From positions 1,364,001 through 1,428,000 of the forward strand of contig JAHRBC010000004.1 of assembly GCA_022702545.1 (NCBI GenBank): DNA of 64,000 nt, read 5' to 3'. The notes under the pieces were generated by a model. The model saw only the letters and a program-made list of their open reading frames with translations, was not told where the DNA came from and searched no databases. This stretch comes from Phycomyces nitens (lineage: Eukaryota > Mucoromycota > Mucoromycetes > Mucorales > Phycomycetaceae). Both the position numbers and the translations under genes were made by a program. Positions 47,997-59,501 of the stretch are shown here, one piece after another. Each line of letters opens with the position of its first letter. Positions within the stretch are counted from its first letter, which is position 1.

Positions 47997-49947
47997 ATGT
48001 CGAGCGAGAAAGAGTCCGTTCACGTCCAGAGTGTGTCTGGACAAGAGGTCCACCAATCACTTCGCCACCGTATTACGGCGCGCTATGAAGCAGTTGATCC
48101 CCACAGCTACCTCCAACGTCCCGACGAGAAGTCAAGCAAGTTTTGGCTCCGTCGTCTTGGTCAGATCAAACCCGTCGAACTACTTCTTGGTGAGGCCGAA
48201 ATCGCTGGCCTCAACCGTGCCTTGACAAGCTGGCAGCTCATCTTCTTGGGTATCGGTGCCATTATTGGTACGGGTATCTTTGTGTTGTCCGGAACTGCTG
48301 CTGCCAAGAATGCTGGCCCAGCCATCACAATCTCCTTTATTATTGCCGCCATTGCTTCTGGTAAGTTATATTGATCACAGTCACAGTCACTGTCTTTGTC
48401 TCTAACTCGCCTCTAGCATTTGCCGCGTTCAGTTACTCTGAAATGGCCTCTATGATTCCCGTTGCTGGTTCTGCCTACACCTACGCCTATGCCACCATGG
48501 GAGAAGTAAGTTTTTTTATTTTTATTTTTTTAGGATCCTGGTTCTATTTTTGTTTCAAAATTGGGCTTGTTTTGGAATGGCTCGGTCTTGCCTAGCTTGG
48601 CTTAATATGCCTTTTTTAACCTATTATGCATATAGTTTATTGCTTGGATTATTGGCTGGGATTTGATCCTCGAGTACATGGTCGGTGCTGCCACAGGTAA
48701 ATATAGTCTTAATCTATCGTGGGCTTTTTTGTTTTGGTTCCAGGCTAACCAGCTTATTAGTCGGTGTCGGATGGTCTGGATACTTTGTAAAGTTCTTTGC
48801 CGTTGCAGCCAACAGCCATTTCTCGCCTTCCTGGACTGAGCCTCCTATCAAGTGGATCGAAAACCCAACCTCGATCAGTGTCGAAGAAGGAAGATACTTC
48901 AATGTACCTGGTTTCACTATCATCATGCTGGTTACCATTGTCTTGTGCATTGGGTAAGTGCTCATTTCTATATTGATTGGCTCTAACTCTTGCTAGTATT
49001 CGTGAGTCTGCCTGGATCAACAGTGGCATTGTCATAATCAAGCTTCTTGTTATTCTCATGTTTATCTTTGCTCTCTGTGGCTTTGTCCAGACCGAAAACT
49101 ACCATCCCTACATTCCCCCAAACACTACGGGCGACTGGCACAAGTTTGGTACGCCAGGTATATTTGCCGCCGCAACCACCGTCTTCTTCAGGTAAGATTA
49201 TTATTTATTTAAAGCTGTGAAGACGATCAAGTATATTGATATCAATTGTTGAACAGTTATATTGGTTTTGATGCCGTTACCACTGCAGCCCTTGAAGCCA
49301 AGAACCCCAAGCGTGATCTCCCTATCGGTATCTTTGGAAGTCTGATCATCAGTACCGTACTCTATATCGCTACCTGCACTGTCATGACTGGTGCCGCAAA
49401 CTACACTCTTTTGGGTGTACCTACTCCTGTTACTGTTGCCGTTGACCAGGTCCAGCTCCACACCGGCAAGAACTTCAAGTGGCTCAATATCATTGTCACC
49501 CTTGGTGCTCTCTGTGGTTTGACCTCTGTCTTGCTGATCAACTTGCTCGCCCAGTCCCGTGTGTTCTATTCAATGGCCAAGGACGGTCTCCTTCCTGCCT
49601 TTATTGCCAAGGTTCATCCTCGTTTCCAGACTCCCTACATTGCCACCTTGATTGTCGGTACCATTACCGCTGTCTTGGCTGCTGTATTGCCCGTCGATTT
49701 GCTCGGTAACATGACTTCTGTTGGTACTCTTTTGGCCTTCTTTGTCGTCCACGCAGGCGTTATTGTTATGCGATTCACACGCCCTGATGTCGAGCGTCGC
49801 TTCAGAATTCCAGGAGGCAAATATCCTTCTCTCTTGGTCCCATTGTGTGGCATGGTTGTCTCTGTACTCCTGATTGCTGTGGCTGAGGTCACTACTATCT
49901 GGGTAAGTCTTTCACACAATCATTTCTTGTATATATATATATATATA

Positions 49948-49983
<36 letters not shown>

Positions 49984-50222
49984 CATATACTAACGATCTT
50001 TATAATTCTTAGCGTCTGTTTGCATGGATGGCTATTGGTTGGATCATCTACTTTACCTACAGTATCCGCCACTCTACTCTCAGACGTAACCCTGTCGGTC
50101 GCTTTGCTGAGGCCCGGGCTGGTTTGGCTGAGGCCAACCACGTCAAGGTCGATGCTGATGGTATCCAGGTCGAAGAGTACGAACACACCCCCGAGCACGA
50201 ACATATTCCTGGTCGAGTTTAA
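47997..50222 (+). CDS. Cationic amino-acid transporter (APC superfamily, CAT-like)
   Basis: An integral membrane permease for amino acids, probably cationic, in the plasma or vacuolar membrane. Seven exons (47997-48360, 48417-48505, 48636-48696, 48761-48953, 48997-49191, 49257-49902, 50013-50222) give 585 residues. The first transmembrane helix has the APC substrate-binding signature GIGAIIGTGIFVLSG. Then come FAAFSYSEMASMIPVAGSAY, WDLILEYMVGAA, FFSYIGFDAVTTAALEAKNP (the CAT helix 6 motif) and SRVFYSMAKDGLLP, with further helices to IGWIIYFTYSIRHS. The cytosolic N-terminus (about 75 residues) contains the RRLGQIKPVE segment, and the C-terminal tail is acidic. The order of motifs fits the CAT rather than the YAT class. 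Substrate is not provable here. Intron 6 contains a (CATA)n and (TA)n microsatellite. Confidence 0.93.
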
Positions 50223-50594
50223 TTATTTCCATTCACTTAATTCTTATTTCGCACATTTATTTTTTTCTATAATACTTATCAAGTGTGCCTTACCATTCTG
50301 TAATAACTACTCTAGTCTCTATATAAAATATTAATATATATAAATATACACACACACATTTTTTTTTAAAAAAAATCAAATCAAATTATATATATATTCT
50401 TGTTGGTCTTGACAAGGATTTACAAGAGTCAATTGAGTTGAAGACACTGCACAGTTCTTGTTTATTAAAATGAGTGTATAAATTCACTTGAGATTTCCAT
50501 TTAACCATGAATGATTCGATTCTATAAAGATATTAACAAAAAAGAAAAAAGGCCACAGAATAATGATGATAAAACATAACATATGGTTTTGATT
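50223..50594. other. Convergent 3' region of the permease and COX17 genes
   Basis: AT-rich with a short (AC)n and a T8/A9 pair near 50349-50372. No gene seen. Confidence 0.5.
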
Positions 50595-50798
50595 TTAGAT
50601 CTTGAAGCCCAGGTCGCGCATGCACTTGAGATGAGCTTGGATCAAAGGCCCGCAATTCTCTTCGCCATTCTCAAATACACATTGATCCCGCGCCTTTTTG
50701 GTTTCGGGACAAGAGCAGCATGGCTTGAGTGGTTTTCCATCGGCGCCGATTGGAAGAACACCTGAATGAGTAGAGGTTGTCTTGACGGATTCGGCCAT
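50595..50798 (-). CDS. COX17: Copper chaperone Cox17
   Basis: A small intermembrane-space protein that hands Cu(I) to Sco1 and Cox11 for cytochrome c oxidase assembly. A single exon gives 67 residues (yeast 69). The copper motif KPCCSC has Cys27, Cys28 and Cys30. The twin CX9C fold is complete: Cys30-Cys40 and Cys49-Cys59, each nine residues apart. The end MRDLGFKI is typical. The start ATG at 50798 lies 140 bp from the start of a divergent gene, so the two probably share a promoter. Confidence 0.96.
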   Translation of the reverse strand: MAESVKTTSTHSGVLPIGADGKPLKPCCSCPETKKARDQCVFENGEENCGPLIQAHLKCMRDLGFKI

Positions 50799-50938
50799 TG
50801 TTTATGAGAAAGATGTTGTTGTGTGAGCCCTTTTCTTTACTGCTGGGACTGAACAGCTGTGACGCCTTTTTTGCATTTAATAAAAAAAAAGAAAAAAGAA
50901 AAGAAGAGGAATGCAACTCGGTTATCAAGACACTAATC
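50799..50938. promoter_or_regulatory. Short bidirectional promoter: COX17 / 174-aa protein
   Basis: Only 140 bp separate the two divergent ATGs. It contains an A-rich run (about 50880-50907) and no TATA box. Confidence 0.55.
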
Positions 50939-51724
50939 ATGAGCACATTGCATCCTGACACCGAGACCCAACAAGATCCCAATGTTGAAGAGGGCTTTGA
51001 AATCGATGTGCTTGCAAAGGATTGGATCCAAGCACAGTCTGATAAAGAAGTAGTGAGTGTAGAACCCCCTGGTGTGTGTGTGTTTTTCTTGCTTGAATTA
51101 AAAGCGTCTTTAAGAAACGTATCAAGGACATTGGATCAGATGTGATTCCTCTCAAGGTAATTTGGTTAATTGTTCGTCAAGGGCAGATTGGACAACAATC
51201 TAAACGTCTTGGTAGATTATCAACTGTGGAATCGTTCCCAATTTCGAACTAAAGAAAGCCAGAGCCATCAACCGTGTCGAACTTGATACCGTACAGGACA
51301 TTTCAAAGATCCAACAGGTAAATGGACATTGGAGAATGTCTGGGTACTTAGGTTCCATTATATAGGTCATGGTGTCTCCGGCTGTTGCGTATCCCAATAA
51401 GCCAAACTTCAACTATGTACATGTAAGTTACAAAAAGGATCAAGAATTGATCTATTTATTGACCAAAACCATACTTTTTTTTTACACTACTATATGAAAT
51501 ATATATATATATAGCTCATCTTGGTTACCGAGGAACCAACACCTTTCCTAGTCCCATATCTTTACCAGACTAATCTCAAGGTTATCCAGCCGGCCAAAGA
51601 AGAACAAGGCCGCAAGACTGCAAGTAAAGAGGTGGTATTAAAAACCGATCTTCGCGAGTTCCTGTTCATTAACCGAAGAGGTGTTCGTGCTCGATTCACG
51701 GTTCATGAGTATCATGATGTATGA
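50939..51724 (+). CDS. Spliced 174-residue protein of unknown function
   Basis: I do not recognise this protein. Five exons (50939-51052, 51115-51156, 51216-51317, 51366-51422, 51515-51724), all joined in phase 0, give 174 residues: a short acidic start (VEEGFEIDVLAKDWIQ), the segment KRIKDIGSDVIPLK, then IINCGIVPNFELKKARAINR, a central VMVSPAVAYPNKPNFNYVH and a C-terminal part with FLVPYLYQTNLKVI and NRRGVRARFTVHEY. No signal peptide, membrane helix or mitochondrial presequence. The exon 1/2 junction is the least certain: the donor after GAAGTA and acceptor after CTTTAAG keep the frame, and other choices meet a stop. Four correctly phased introns argue for a real gene. It is divergent from COX17 at 140 bp. 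Confidence 0.75.
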
Positions 51725-51963
51725 TGTATGATGTATGAATAAATAAATATAATTATAATTATATATATATGTATATATGTATATAAAATTAAATAATTAG
51801 ACATTGGTAATGTCGTACTTGATAGACCAAGAAAGGCATAGAATGCAAGTTAATGTTTACGGCTTAATAATGCCTAGAGGACATAATAAAATATAGAGAT
51901 GGATCGAGAAGGGTTATATACAGTTATATGAGATTGGTTGGACTAAATTGAAACAAGGCCAAT

Positions 51964-52275
51964 TCACATCAAGGTGCAGCACTGGGACTTTTTGGTGGGG
52001 CCATAAGGATCGTCCTTTTTGTCAATGTTCCCCCACACGGACGGAACCAATGGATCCTTTGTGCTATTGCAATAATCTACAAGTCTAAAAGAAGAGTAAG
52101 GATCTCAGATATAGGTCAATGAGTTGATGAACCTTGCAGATGCTTCAGACACGGTTGTTCTCGGGACATTAAGCTGATCTTTCAAATGCTGATTGTGATC
52201 AAGTAGCTGATCAAGTTTGCTGGCCGAGACATTGGTGGATTGTCCAGCGGCTGCTGAGGAATGGCTGGTCTGCAT
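51964..52275 (-). CDS. Heterotrimeric G-protein gamma subunit (Ste18-like)
   Basis: Partner of G-beta at the plasma membrane, in mating or nutrient signalling. Two exons (52275-52133, 52084-51964) give 87 residues. The GGL domain shows SKLDQLLDHNQHLKDQLNVP, with heptad hydrophobics, then the family signature SEASARLVDYCNSTKDPLVP. The end is a CAAX box, CCTLM, so Cys84 should be farnesylated and Cys83 may be palmitoylated; the ending is the same as in yeast Ste18. The intron donor is GTTCAT, unusual among the GTAAGT-type donors of this window, but the spliced product restores the signature exactly. The gene is too small and split to be obvious as one open frame. Confidence 0.93.
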
Positions 52276-53459
52276 CGTGGTAACAAGAAGGGACAAGAGA
52301 AAGATACAAGATGCGGGGTTTAGGGTTGTGCTTTTAGGTTAATATCCACAAGTGACTGTCTGTTGCATTGACAGGCTGATCGAGTCACGACAGCATTGAC
52401 AGTAAGAAGTGGGTCGATAAAATAGGATATCAGACTTTCTTATTGTTATAATTCAATACAGAACAGTAATTACCTTTTTGCCCATCACAATAAACCACCA
52501 ATTACACAAATATCACGGAATACAACGGTTGGGGTAGTTTAACTGACCATATAATTTTATACCTAAATTATGCAACCCATTTATGGAAATAATCAACAGT
52601 AAATTTGTCCAATTCACATTACAGAAATCATCGTCAGATTCTTCAATTTCCAATTTCCAATTTCCAAAATACATTTTACTTTATTTTATTTTTACTTGAT
52701 AAACTTGATCTATAGTCTGGCAACCACGAGTGTTGGCGTCAGAATTAGCACAACAGGTACCATGGCCATCTAGAAAAGCCTTTTTGTTGAATTATGTGTG
52801 AATCTGTATGACTGTTGGTGCCACTTTATTTAAATATAAACCTGATTTTATGCTTTATGATTATCCACCAGTGGCTAAAATTTGTACCTAGAGTTTGAAA
52901 TACACGTCTAAATGTCAATTATGCTTTATAATTAAATATCTATAGCCGTCAATTCCATAATCTATATATATATATATATAACGTACGCTTGGGGCTGGCA
53001 CTTGGCCTTTGCAGACTGCATTTAAAGAGCCTATTGGATATTAAACAAACGCAAATCAGTGTTGGTCCTTGTGATTTCCAACTTTTTAAGTTGTATAATA
53101 CTAGACCAATTGATTTCCAATTGACCAAGTACAAGGCTGGTTTATCAGTGCTTGATCTATAGACATGTGGCTACAAATTTATAATCTATAAAACAAACTA
53201 TTTTTTCTCTCTCCAAGCCGTAAATTGTTCTTTATAACAAAAAAAAAACAAAACAAAAATGTACATATTCCAAATACAATTTCAAGATTCCAACAATAGG
53301 GCCCGCATTGACCAAAGCAAAATTCCAACGCATTGTCAACTTTGGCCTCTGGATTTGAATTGTTGATGATGTCGCGATGACAGTCACGATCGACATGGTG
53401 TATGGATTTCCTAAAACACGCCTCTATTATTTTTCATTACACATATATATACATACACC
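52276..53459. other. AT-rich region between G-gamma and the NDUFB4-like gene
   Basis: No gene recognised in about 1.2 kb. The right end carries a leader before the NDUFB4-like ATG. (TA)n at about 52964-52980. Confidence 0.5.
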
Positions 53460-53764
53460 ATGGCCGGCCTCCAGAAAGACCCTGCCTTTGAAAGATGGGC
53501 CCATCTCCGTGAGAACACTCATCTCTACTTCCGCTGGAATAAAAGAACTGTCAACAAGTCTCTTTTCTGGGGTATTGTTATTCCCGTCGGTCTGACCATT
53601 CTGTCCTACAAGACCGATGTAAGTGTGATTTTGGATTCCTTCTTTTTTAAGAGTATTACATTCAGCTCTAAATTGTACCATTCTTTCTTTCTTTTTCTTT
53701 TTTGCAGAGAAAATGGGATTTCACCGGTGCTCAGACAAAGAAGGAGCTTAACATGGAGAAATAA
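53460..53764 (+). CDS. NADH dehydrogenase (complex I) NDUFB4-like subunit
   Basis: A small accessory subunit of the mitochondrial complex I membrane arm. Two exons (53460-53618, 53708-53764) give 71 residues. It begins MAGLQKDPAFERWAHLREN, followed by HLYFRWNKRT, one membrane span (SLFWGIVIPVGLTILSY, about 33-49), then KTDRKWDFTGAQ. This order (DPAxERW, MREN, FRW, span, YKTD..WDF.G) is the fungal NDUFB4/B15 pattern. No cleavable presequence, as expected for this subunit. It converges on the ITFG1-like gene at 152 bp. Confidence 0.85.
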
Positions 53765-53916
53765 ACTCATCAATTGTGCCACTTATTTTTATTGGACTCG
53801 GTCATTAACCCAAAATTCATTATTTTCTTCTTCTTCTTCATGTTTAATTTTTGTTTTTATTGTTAGCAAGTGAATGTTGAATGGATTGACATTCTTTTTT
53901 CTTTTTTTTCTTTTTT

Positions 53917-56743
53917 TTACAATGCGTCAAAGTTGATGATGTGAAGGGCCTTGCGTCTCTCGGTCTCGTCTTCCCTTTTTTCAGCCCAATAGAGTGCACC
54001 AACGACAATTCCCAGTCCACATGCGGCTGCAATAAGAGCAACGAGTACCCAAGGTACATAATCTGCGGGTTGGATATAGAGCTCTACCTTCCAACTAGAC
54101 GAAAAACAAAGAAGAAGTGAAAAGGCATGTATTTAAACATTTATTGTACTTACGATGAACTGTCCTTGACGTCTTCTGGTTGGTAAGGGATAAAGATGAG
54201 TTGGGAATTTGGAATGACACCCTCATAAAACAAGTAGTTGTGTTCCTATTGAATGTGTGTTATATATATATACATATAAATATATATAAATCAGGATCAT
54301 TTGGTGCTCTTACCTGATGCCTTGTTACGCCTGCAAACATCTCTTCGACATAATTATTTGTTCTTCCCAATCCAAACAGGCAATATGGTGTTTGGAGTGG
54401 CATGTATGCAGATTGTGATAGCTGGGAAACTAGTGACCAGTCTAAGTAAAGCAATCCGGAAAGATCAGCAATTACTGTCTTTACCTTGATGGACCCGTTT
54501 GACACCAGAAGTGTCAAGGACCGTAAATTTAAATGTTGCTCCAGGGTAACTGACACCATAAGGCTAAGAAGAAAAAAAGTATTGTACAAGATCCAGATGT
54601 TGGTTCTCAAGCATGGCATATATATATACAAATATTAGAATACCTTTAGGTTTGGAAGGGCTGGCTCTACAGGGCAGTAACTAGAGCATACTCCATTGGA
54701 GACTAGACAGGCTGTCAGAATAATAATAATAATAATAATAGTTAGACAAAGTAACTCACCAAGGCCTTTGAGAAAGAATGCATCGTTAAAGTAATTGTTT
54801 ATGACAAACTTGGGGATCCTGTCAGCGCCCTTTTTTCCTGTGGATTGGAGGACAATCATATCAAGTGAACCCTGTGATGGACATCAATAGATGCTTTTCT
54901 ACATTGCTGTGCTTACATTCTCATCAATATCAAAAAATACAGCCTGGCTAGGTCTTGTGATATCTGACAATGCTGAATTTCCAGTCTTTACAATAGAAAA
55001 GGATCTCTTGGATGCACTCGCAGCCTTTTTGGAGCACAATTCAGTGGTACAGATTATAGACTCGAGTAAGATGGCTCGCTTGTTAGTGGTGACCAGCAAA
55101 TCAGGGTAGCCATCCAGGTTATAGTCACCTATAAAGTGGTTATAAAGATGCTTTGAGCAAGACAAAACTTACCAGGATGAATGGCAACCGGCAGTTTTCC
55201 TCTAAACAAAGCGTCTTCCATTTGAATATACTCATCCTCATCAAGTTCAGCATCGATATCAAATACAACATAATGCTACCAGGTAGTCAGTAAGCCATCT
55301 ACTTTTATCTAGACTACTCCTTACCTCGCTCTGTGGATTATCAAAATCAAATGTAAACCCGGGATCTGCCACACATAAATCCTGTGCTTTGCGACAAGGT
55401 GTACCTGGATCTTGGTTTGTGGAGCACAGGCCCATTTGGTTATTGTAGACAACATGGATCTTGCAGGTAGATCCATGGCATACAGGAAACAAGATGTCTA
55501 TAGAGCCATCTCCATCTAAACCATCACTTTATGCTTTAGTATCAACCAATATACTGATTTTTAAATTACCAATGTCTGCAAAGCTAAGAGGCCCTGCACC
55601 ATCAGGAAGAGATAGCGATTGAGAAAGCTTAAAGCCATCCTGCCTTTGGTTTGTCCATAGCTGAATACGCTTTTGATTGTTCTTTTCCTCACAAACAAAC
55701 ACTAGGTCTATATTAAACACACCTTAGCACCCCTTGTTGATAGATCCAAAGTCTCTCTCTCTTTTTTTTTACCAGCCAGACAATCGCCATCCAAATCCAA
55801 AAATGCATTAGAGTGAGGATGGGCCCACTTGCAGTTTCCTGTCGTAACCGCGTCAAATACACTAGATGCAGATACTCTGTGCATTGAAATAAAGCACAAT
55901 GCTTTAGAGCAACCGTATCTCACAAAAAAGACGTGTCTTACCTTTCATAGATATCACTTGCATTTGATGGACTGGCCTTATTGATCCACATGTTCAATTC
56001 ATTCTTGTCTGTGCCTTGTCCCCAAGCATAGCCAAGCAGATCTGGCTTCATGTTGCCAGTAATATCCAATACCATTGGTAAAGGTCCTTGTGCGGAAGGC
56101 AGCTGGATATACTCGGCATCTACTCGTACTAGTCATTAAACCGAGAAGATATTCTAGTGATCTTCAAACTAACCAAAGGTGTCATTTCCATTGCCAGTGT
56201 AGACCCGCATGACAATCTCTCCGTCTGCCTTGTTTGATGCATCCTCTTGGCTCATTACCAGGACATCCAATAGACCATCGTAGTTGTAATCTCCCGGAAC
56301 AATATTTGTTATCACCAAATCATCAATCTTTATCTGAGCCTTTTCTGGAGCCACAAATCTAAAGTTCTCTAGAATAAAGAGAATCAATAACTATCGGATG
56401 CTCAATCTACCAAAAGAAAATACAAGCAATCCTGCGACAACCTACGATGATTCCAGGTGTACACAGAAATCGATGACTGGTCAGAACTCAGGACAAATAA
56501 ATCAGTACTGCAGAAAATGGATCGATTAGTGATAAGCCAAGATATTCCAAGACATTCTTTGCCCACTCACAACTTATCGCCATTAAAGTCTCCAAAGGCA
56601 GCAATTGTGCCATCGAAATCTTCGAGACCAATTGTCTTTTGGTCAAGACTATAGAGCTTATTTTGTGGAAACCGAGTGGCGTATTCGAAGCTTTGTGCGA
56701 GTACGGCCGGAATAATGAGCGGCAAAGCAAGTAGCTTTAGCAT
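53917..56743 (-). CDS. FG-GAP repeat type I membrane protein (T-cell immunomodulatory protein / ITFG1-like)
   Basis: A secreted-domain membrane protein with an integrin-alpha-like beta-propeller; the family's biochemical role is poorly defined. I assembled 15 exons: 56743-56571, 56507-56446, 56368-56174, 56128-55942, 55876-55773, 55707-55570, 55515-55325, 55275-55173, 55128-54917, 54871-54760, 54702-54644, 54563-54485, 54429-54314, 54245-54154, 54094-53917, for 666 residues in one frame. A signal peptide covers about 1-16 ([16 protein letters not shown]). Calcium-type FG-GAP loops appear as DFNGDKFTDLF (52-62), [29 protein letters not shown] and [12 protein letters not shown]. Near the C-terminus, after [10 protein letters not shown], one membrane span ([20 protein letters not shown]) leads to a charged tail [20 protein letters not shown], as in ITFG1. 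Intron 10 contains a (TAA)n run. It is divergent from a J-protein gene at 204 bp. Confidence 0.92.
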
Positions 56744-56947
56744 GTTTGCTTGGCACAGACAGTAAAAAGAGAGAGAGACAAACACAAAGAGAGATACAGG
56801 TGGTGTGTAACATACTCTAAAGCGGAGAAAGAGACAGTCACCAAGACAAGTGAGTTTAAAGAAAATGAATTATGGGGAGCACTATAGTTTTTTTTCCTGT
56901 TTCTTTTTTTTTCTTTTTTTGAAATATAAATAAATCCTCTTTATATT
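56744..56947. promoter_or_regulatory. Bidirectional promoter: ITFG1-like / DNAJC21-like
   Basis: 204 bp between divergent start codons. It contains (GA)-rich leader sequence on the left and a T-rich tract at about 56889-56920. No TATA box beyond a weak AAATATAAATA at about 56921-56931. Confidence 0.5.
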
Positions 56948-58847
56948 ATGCGAGTGTGTTACTACGACCTATTAGCGGTAGAGAGAAAGGCAACCGACGA
57001 AGAGCTTAAAAAGGCCTATAGAAGACAGGCCCTCCTTTGGCATCCTGGTAATTTCCTGCATTGATTCCAAAACAGAAACGAATCGACAATTATAAAGACT
57101 TGTCGAATTACCATTTTTAAAAATTACTGCGCCTCTTGTAGACAAGAATCACGACAGAGTTGCCGAAGCAACAGAACGTTTTGCTCTTATTAGAGAAGCG
57201 TATGAGGTCCTATCAGATGCTCAGGAAAGATCATGGTAATATATCTTAATATATATATATCTTGAAGAGGGTCTGACAGGACATTAGGTACGATGGTCAC
57301 AGAGATGCCATTCTACGAGGTGATGACCACAAGGGATCTCGAGATAGTAGTGCAGGCACAACTACAGAGGATTTGATGAGCTACTTTAGTATATCTCAAT
57401 TCAAGGGCTTCAATGATTCAGACACTGTAAGTCATTGATATCGTTATTTAGAACAAGTTCTAATGCCATTCTAGGGATTCTATACCATCTATCGTAAACT
57501 GTTCCAAAAACTAATGAACGAGGAAGAAGAAGCTCATCGGGATACTCCAGAAGAAGACGATGTTTCATTCACACATTATCCCTCTTTTGGAAATTCAAAG
57601 ACACCTTTTGCAGACAGTGATGGATATATGGGCTACGGTTCATATGTACGTGATTTCTACAGTGCCTGGGGAAACTTTACGTCTGTAAAGTCATTCCAAT
57701 GGATGGACAAGTGGAGACTCTCAGAGGCTCCTAACCGTATTGTGCGCAGAGCCATGGAAAAAGAGAACAAGAAGGCTCGTGATGCAGCACGCAAAGAATA
57801 CAATGACACTGTTAGGGTGAGGTTTCGGTTGTTGACAAAGACAAGGCATATATATATATATATGAAACTAATCAGAACCGATAGAATCTTGCAACGTTTA
57901 TGAGAAAGCGTGATCCACGTCTCAAGGCTTTCCAAGAGGAAGAGCAACGACGCAAGGATGCCGCAGCTGCCGAGCAAAAGGCACGAGTTCAACGAGAAAA
58001 ACAAGAGTTGATGGCCCAAGTGGCTGTATATAAAGAGCAAGACTGGGCAAAAGTGGACGATCAACTGGACGAAATTTCTTCAGAGGATGATGAAGAAGTC
58101 GAAGAAAGTGAATTCTATTGCGTGGTGTGCGATAGGTTTTATAAGAGTGAAAAGCAATACAGTAGCCATGAGACTAGTCGTAAACATGTAAAGTTAGCGC
58201 AGGCCTTGAAGGAGGAGATGATGGCGGATGAAGAGGATTTTGAATTTGGAAAGAGTGAGAATGCAGCCAATACCGCACAGAACAGTGACGATCTGGGTTC
58301 TGGAGATGAGGAATTAGTACAGACAAAGAAAAACAAAAAGAAGAAGAAGAAGAAGAATGCAGGTCCCAAATGGGGATTTGCAGATGAAGAGGAGATTGAG
58401 GTGGAAGAAGTTAGTGAATTGGCTGCCGCACTTGAATTAGATCAGTCTCGACGACGACGAAAAGGAAAGGCACAGGAAGGTGAGAATAAAGGCCGTTTGG
58501 TTGACTAGTATTTAAGCTGAGTTGGTTCTAGTGGAAAAAGAGGACGTAACCAGCCCAAATGCCGATAAGGAAACCCCCGTAAAAGAGTCGGCAAAGGCAA
58601 AGAGGGAGATGCGGAAAGAGAAGAAGAAGCTGAAAGAAGAAGCGTCAATAACTGTAAGTAATTGTCCATATTGACATGTAAACATGTAGACATGCAGACA
58701 TGCAGACTCATCTGGCTATCTTTATAGCACAATTGCAATGTGTGTGGTGAAAAGTTTGAGGCAAGAAATCAGCTATTTGCCCACATTAAAGACACTGGAC
58801 ATGCCCTTGCAATGTCTGCAAAAGAGACAAAATCCAGGAAAAGATAG
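56948..58847 (+). CDS. JJJ1: J-domain protein, DNAJC21/Jjj1-like
   Basis: A cytosolic Hsp70 co-chaperone that helps recycle pre-60S ribosome export factors. Seven exons (56948-57047, 57142-57235, 57288-57426, 57475-57816, 57885-58479, 58532-58653, 58728-58847) give 503 residues. The J domain covers 1-68 with HPD at 32-34; the Asp codon is split by intron 1. The ZUO1-like central part has [14 protein letters not shown] and [13 protein letters not shown] first C2H2 zinc finger (Cys304, Cys307, His320, His326) follows [12 protein letters not shown]. An acidic and a lysine-rich stretch come next, and a second C2H2 finger (Cys467, Cys470, His483, His489) lies in the last exon. The end is basic (TKSRKR). 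All family elements are in order. Confidence 0.95.
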
Positions 58848-59501
58848 ACAGAAAAGTACAAACAAACAAAAAAGCATCATAAACTTTGAACAATATTAAT
58901 TCTAGATTTCTAATGTAAAGCAATAGTGTAGATCAAATTTACTAGTGGTTTTACTATAGTGTTTAAAAAGGAGGTTTATGATGACATTGGATCCTAAGCA
59001 TTTGGCTCAAGTGTATAGCAATTCCATTGATATACAATTTCAAGGACCAATATTTAATCAATAGTATAAAGGTCTTTTTGTACAATTATCAATATATCAC
59101 TCTTGAAATGAAGAATAATAATTAGGTGCTTATATTGAAAGTGGGAGTAATTATTATTATTAGTATTAAAAAAAGCTTCTTTTTTTAGGGGGGAAATAAT
59201 ATAGATGATGCTCAAGATAAAATTCCAATCAATTGACCATGAATATATATATACATATATATATAATAAGTAAATAAATAAATAAAGGTCTATGGTCATT
59301 ATTCTTGGCAATTGGATTTGAACACAAGTAGTGTTAGAAGGTACGTATTTTAGCATATTAAAGGTGTTAACAAAGAGGTATAAAAGTTAAATGAGGATCA
59401 ACAGACGAAATAGGATTTGATATGTTTTGGAACATTTGTTACTATGCGGGTGTGGTTGGTAATGATGGAAATAGGTTACCTCCCGCTTGACTATCTTATA
59501 T
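58848..59501. other. Convergent 3' region of the J-protein and syntaxin genes
   Basis: AT-rich with TA/TAAA repeats near 59245-59286. No gene seen. Confidence 0.5.
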
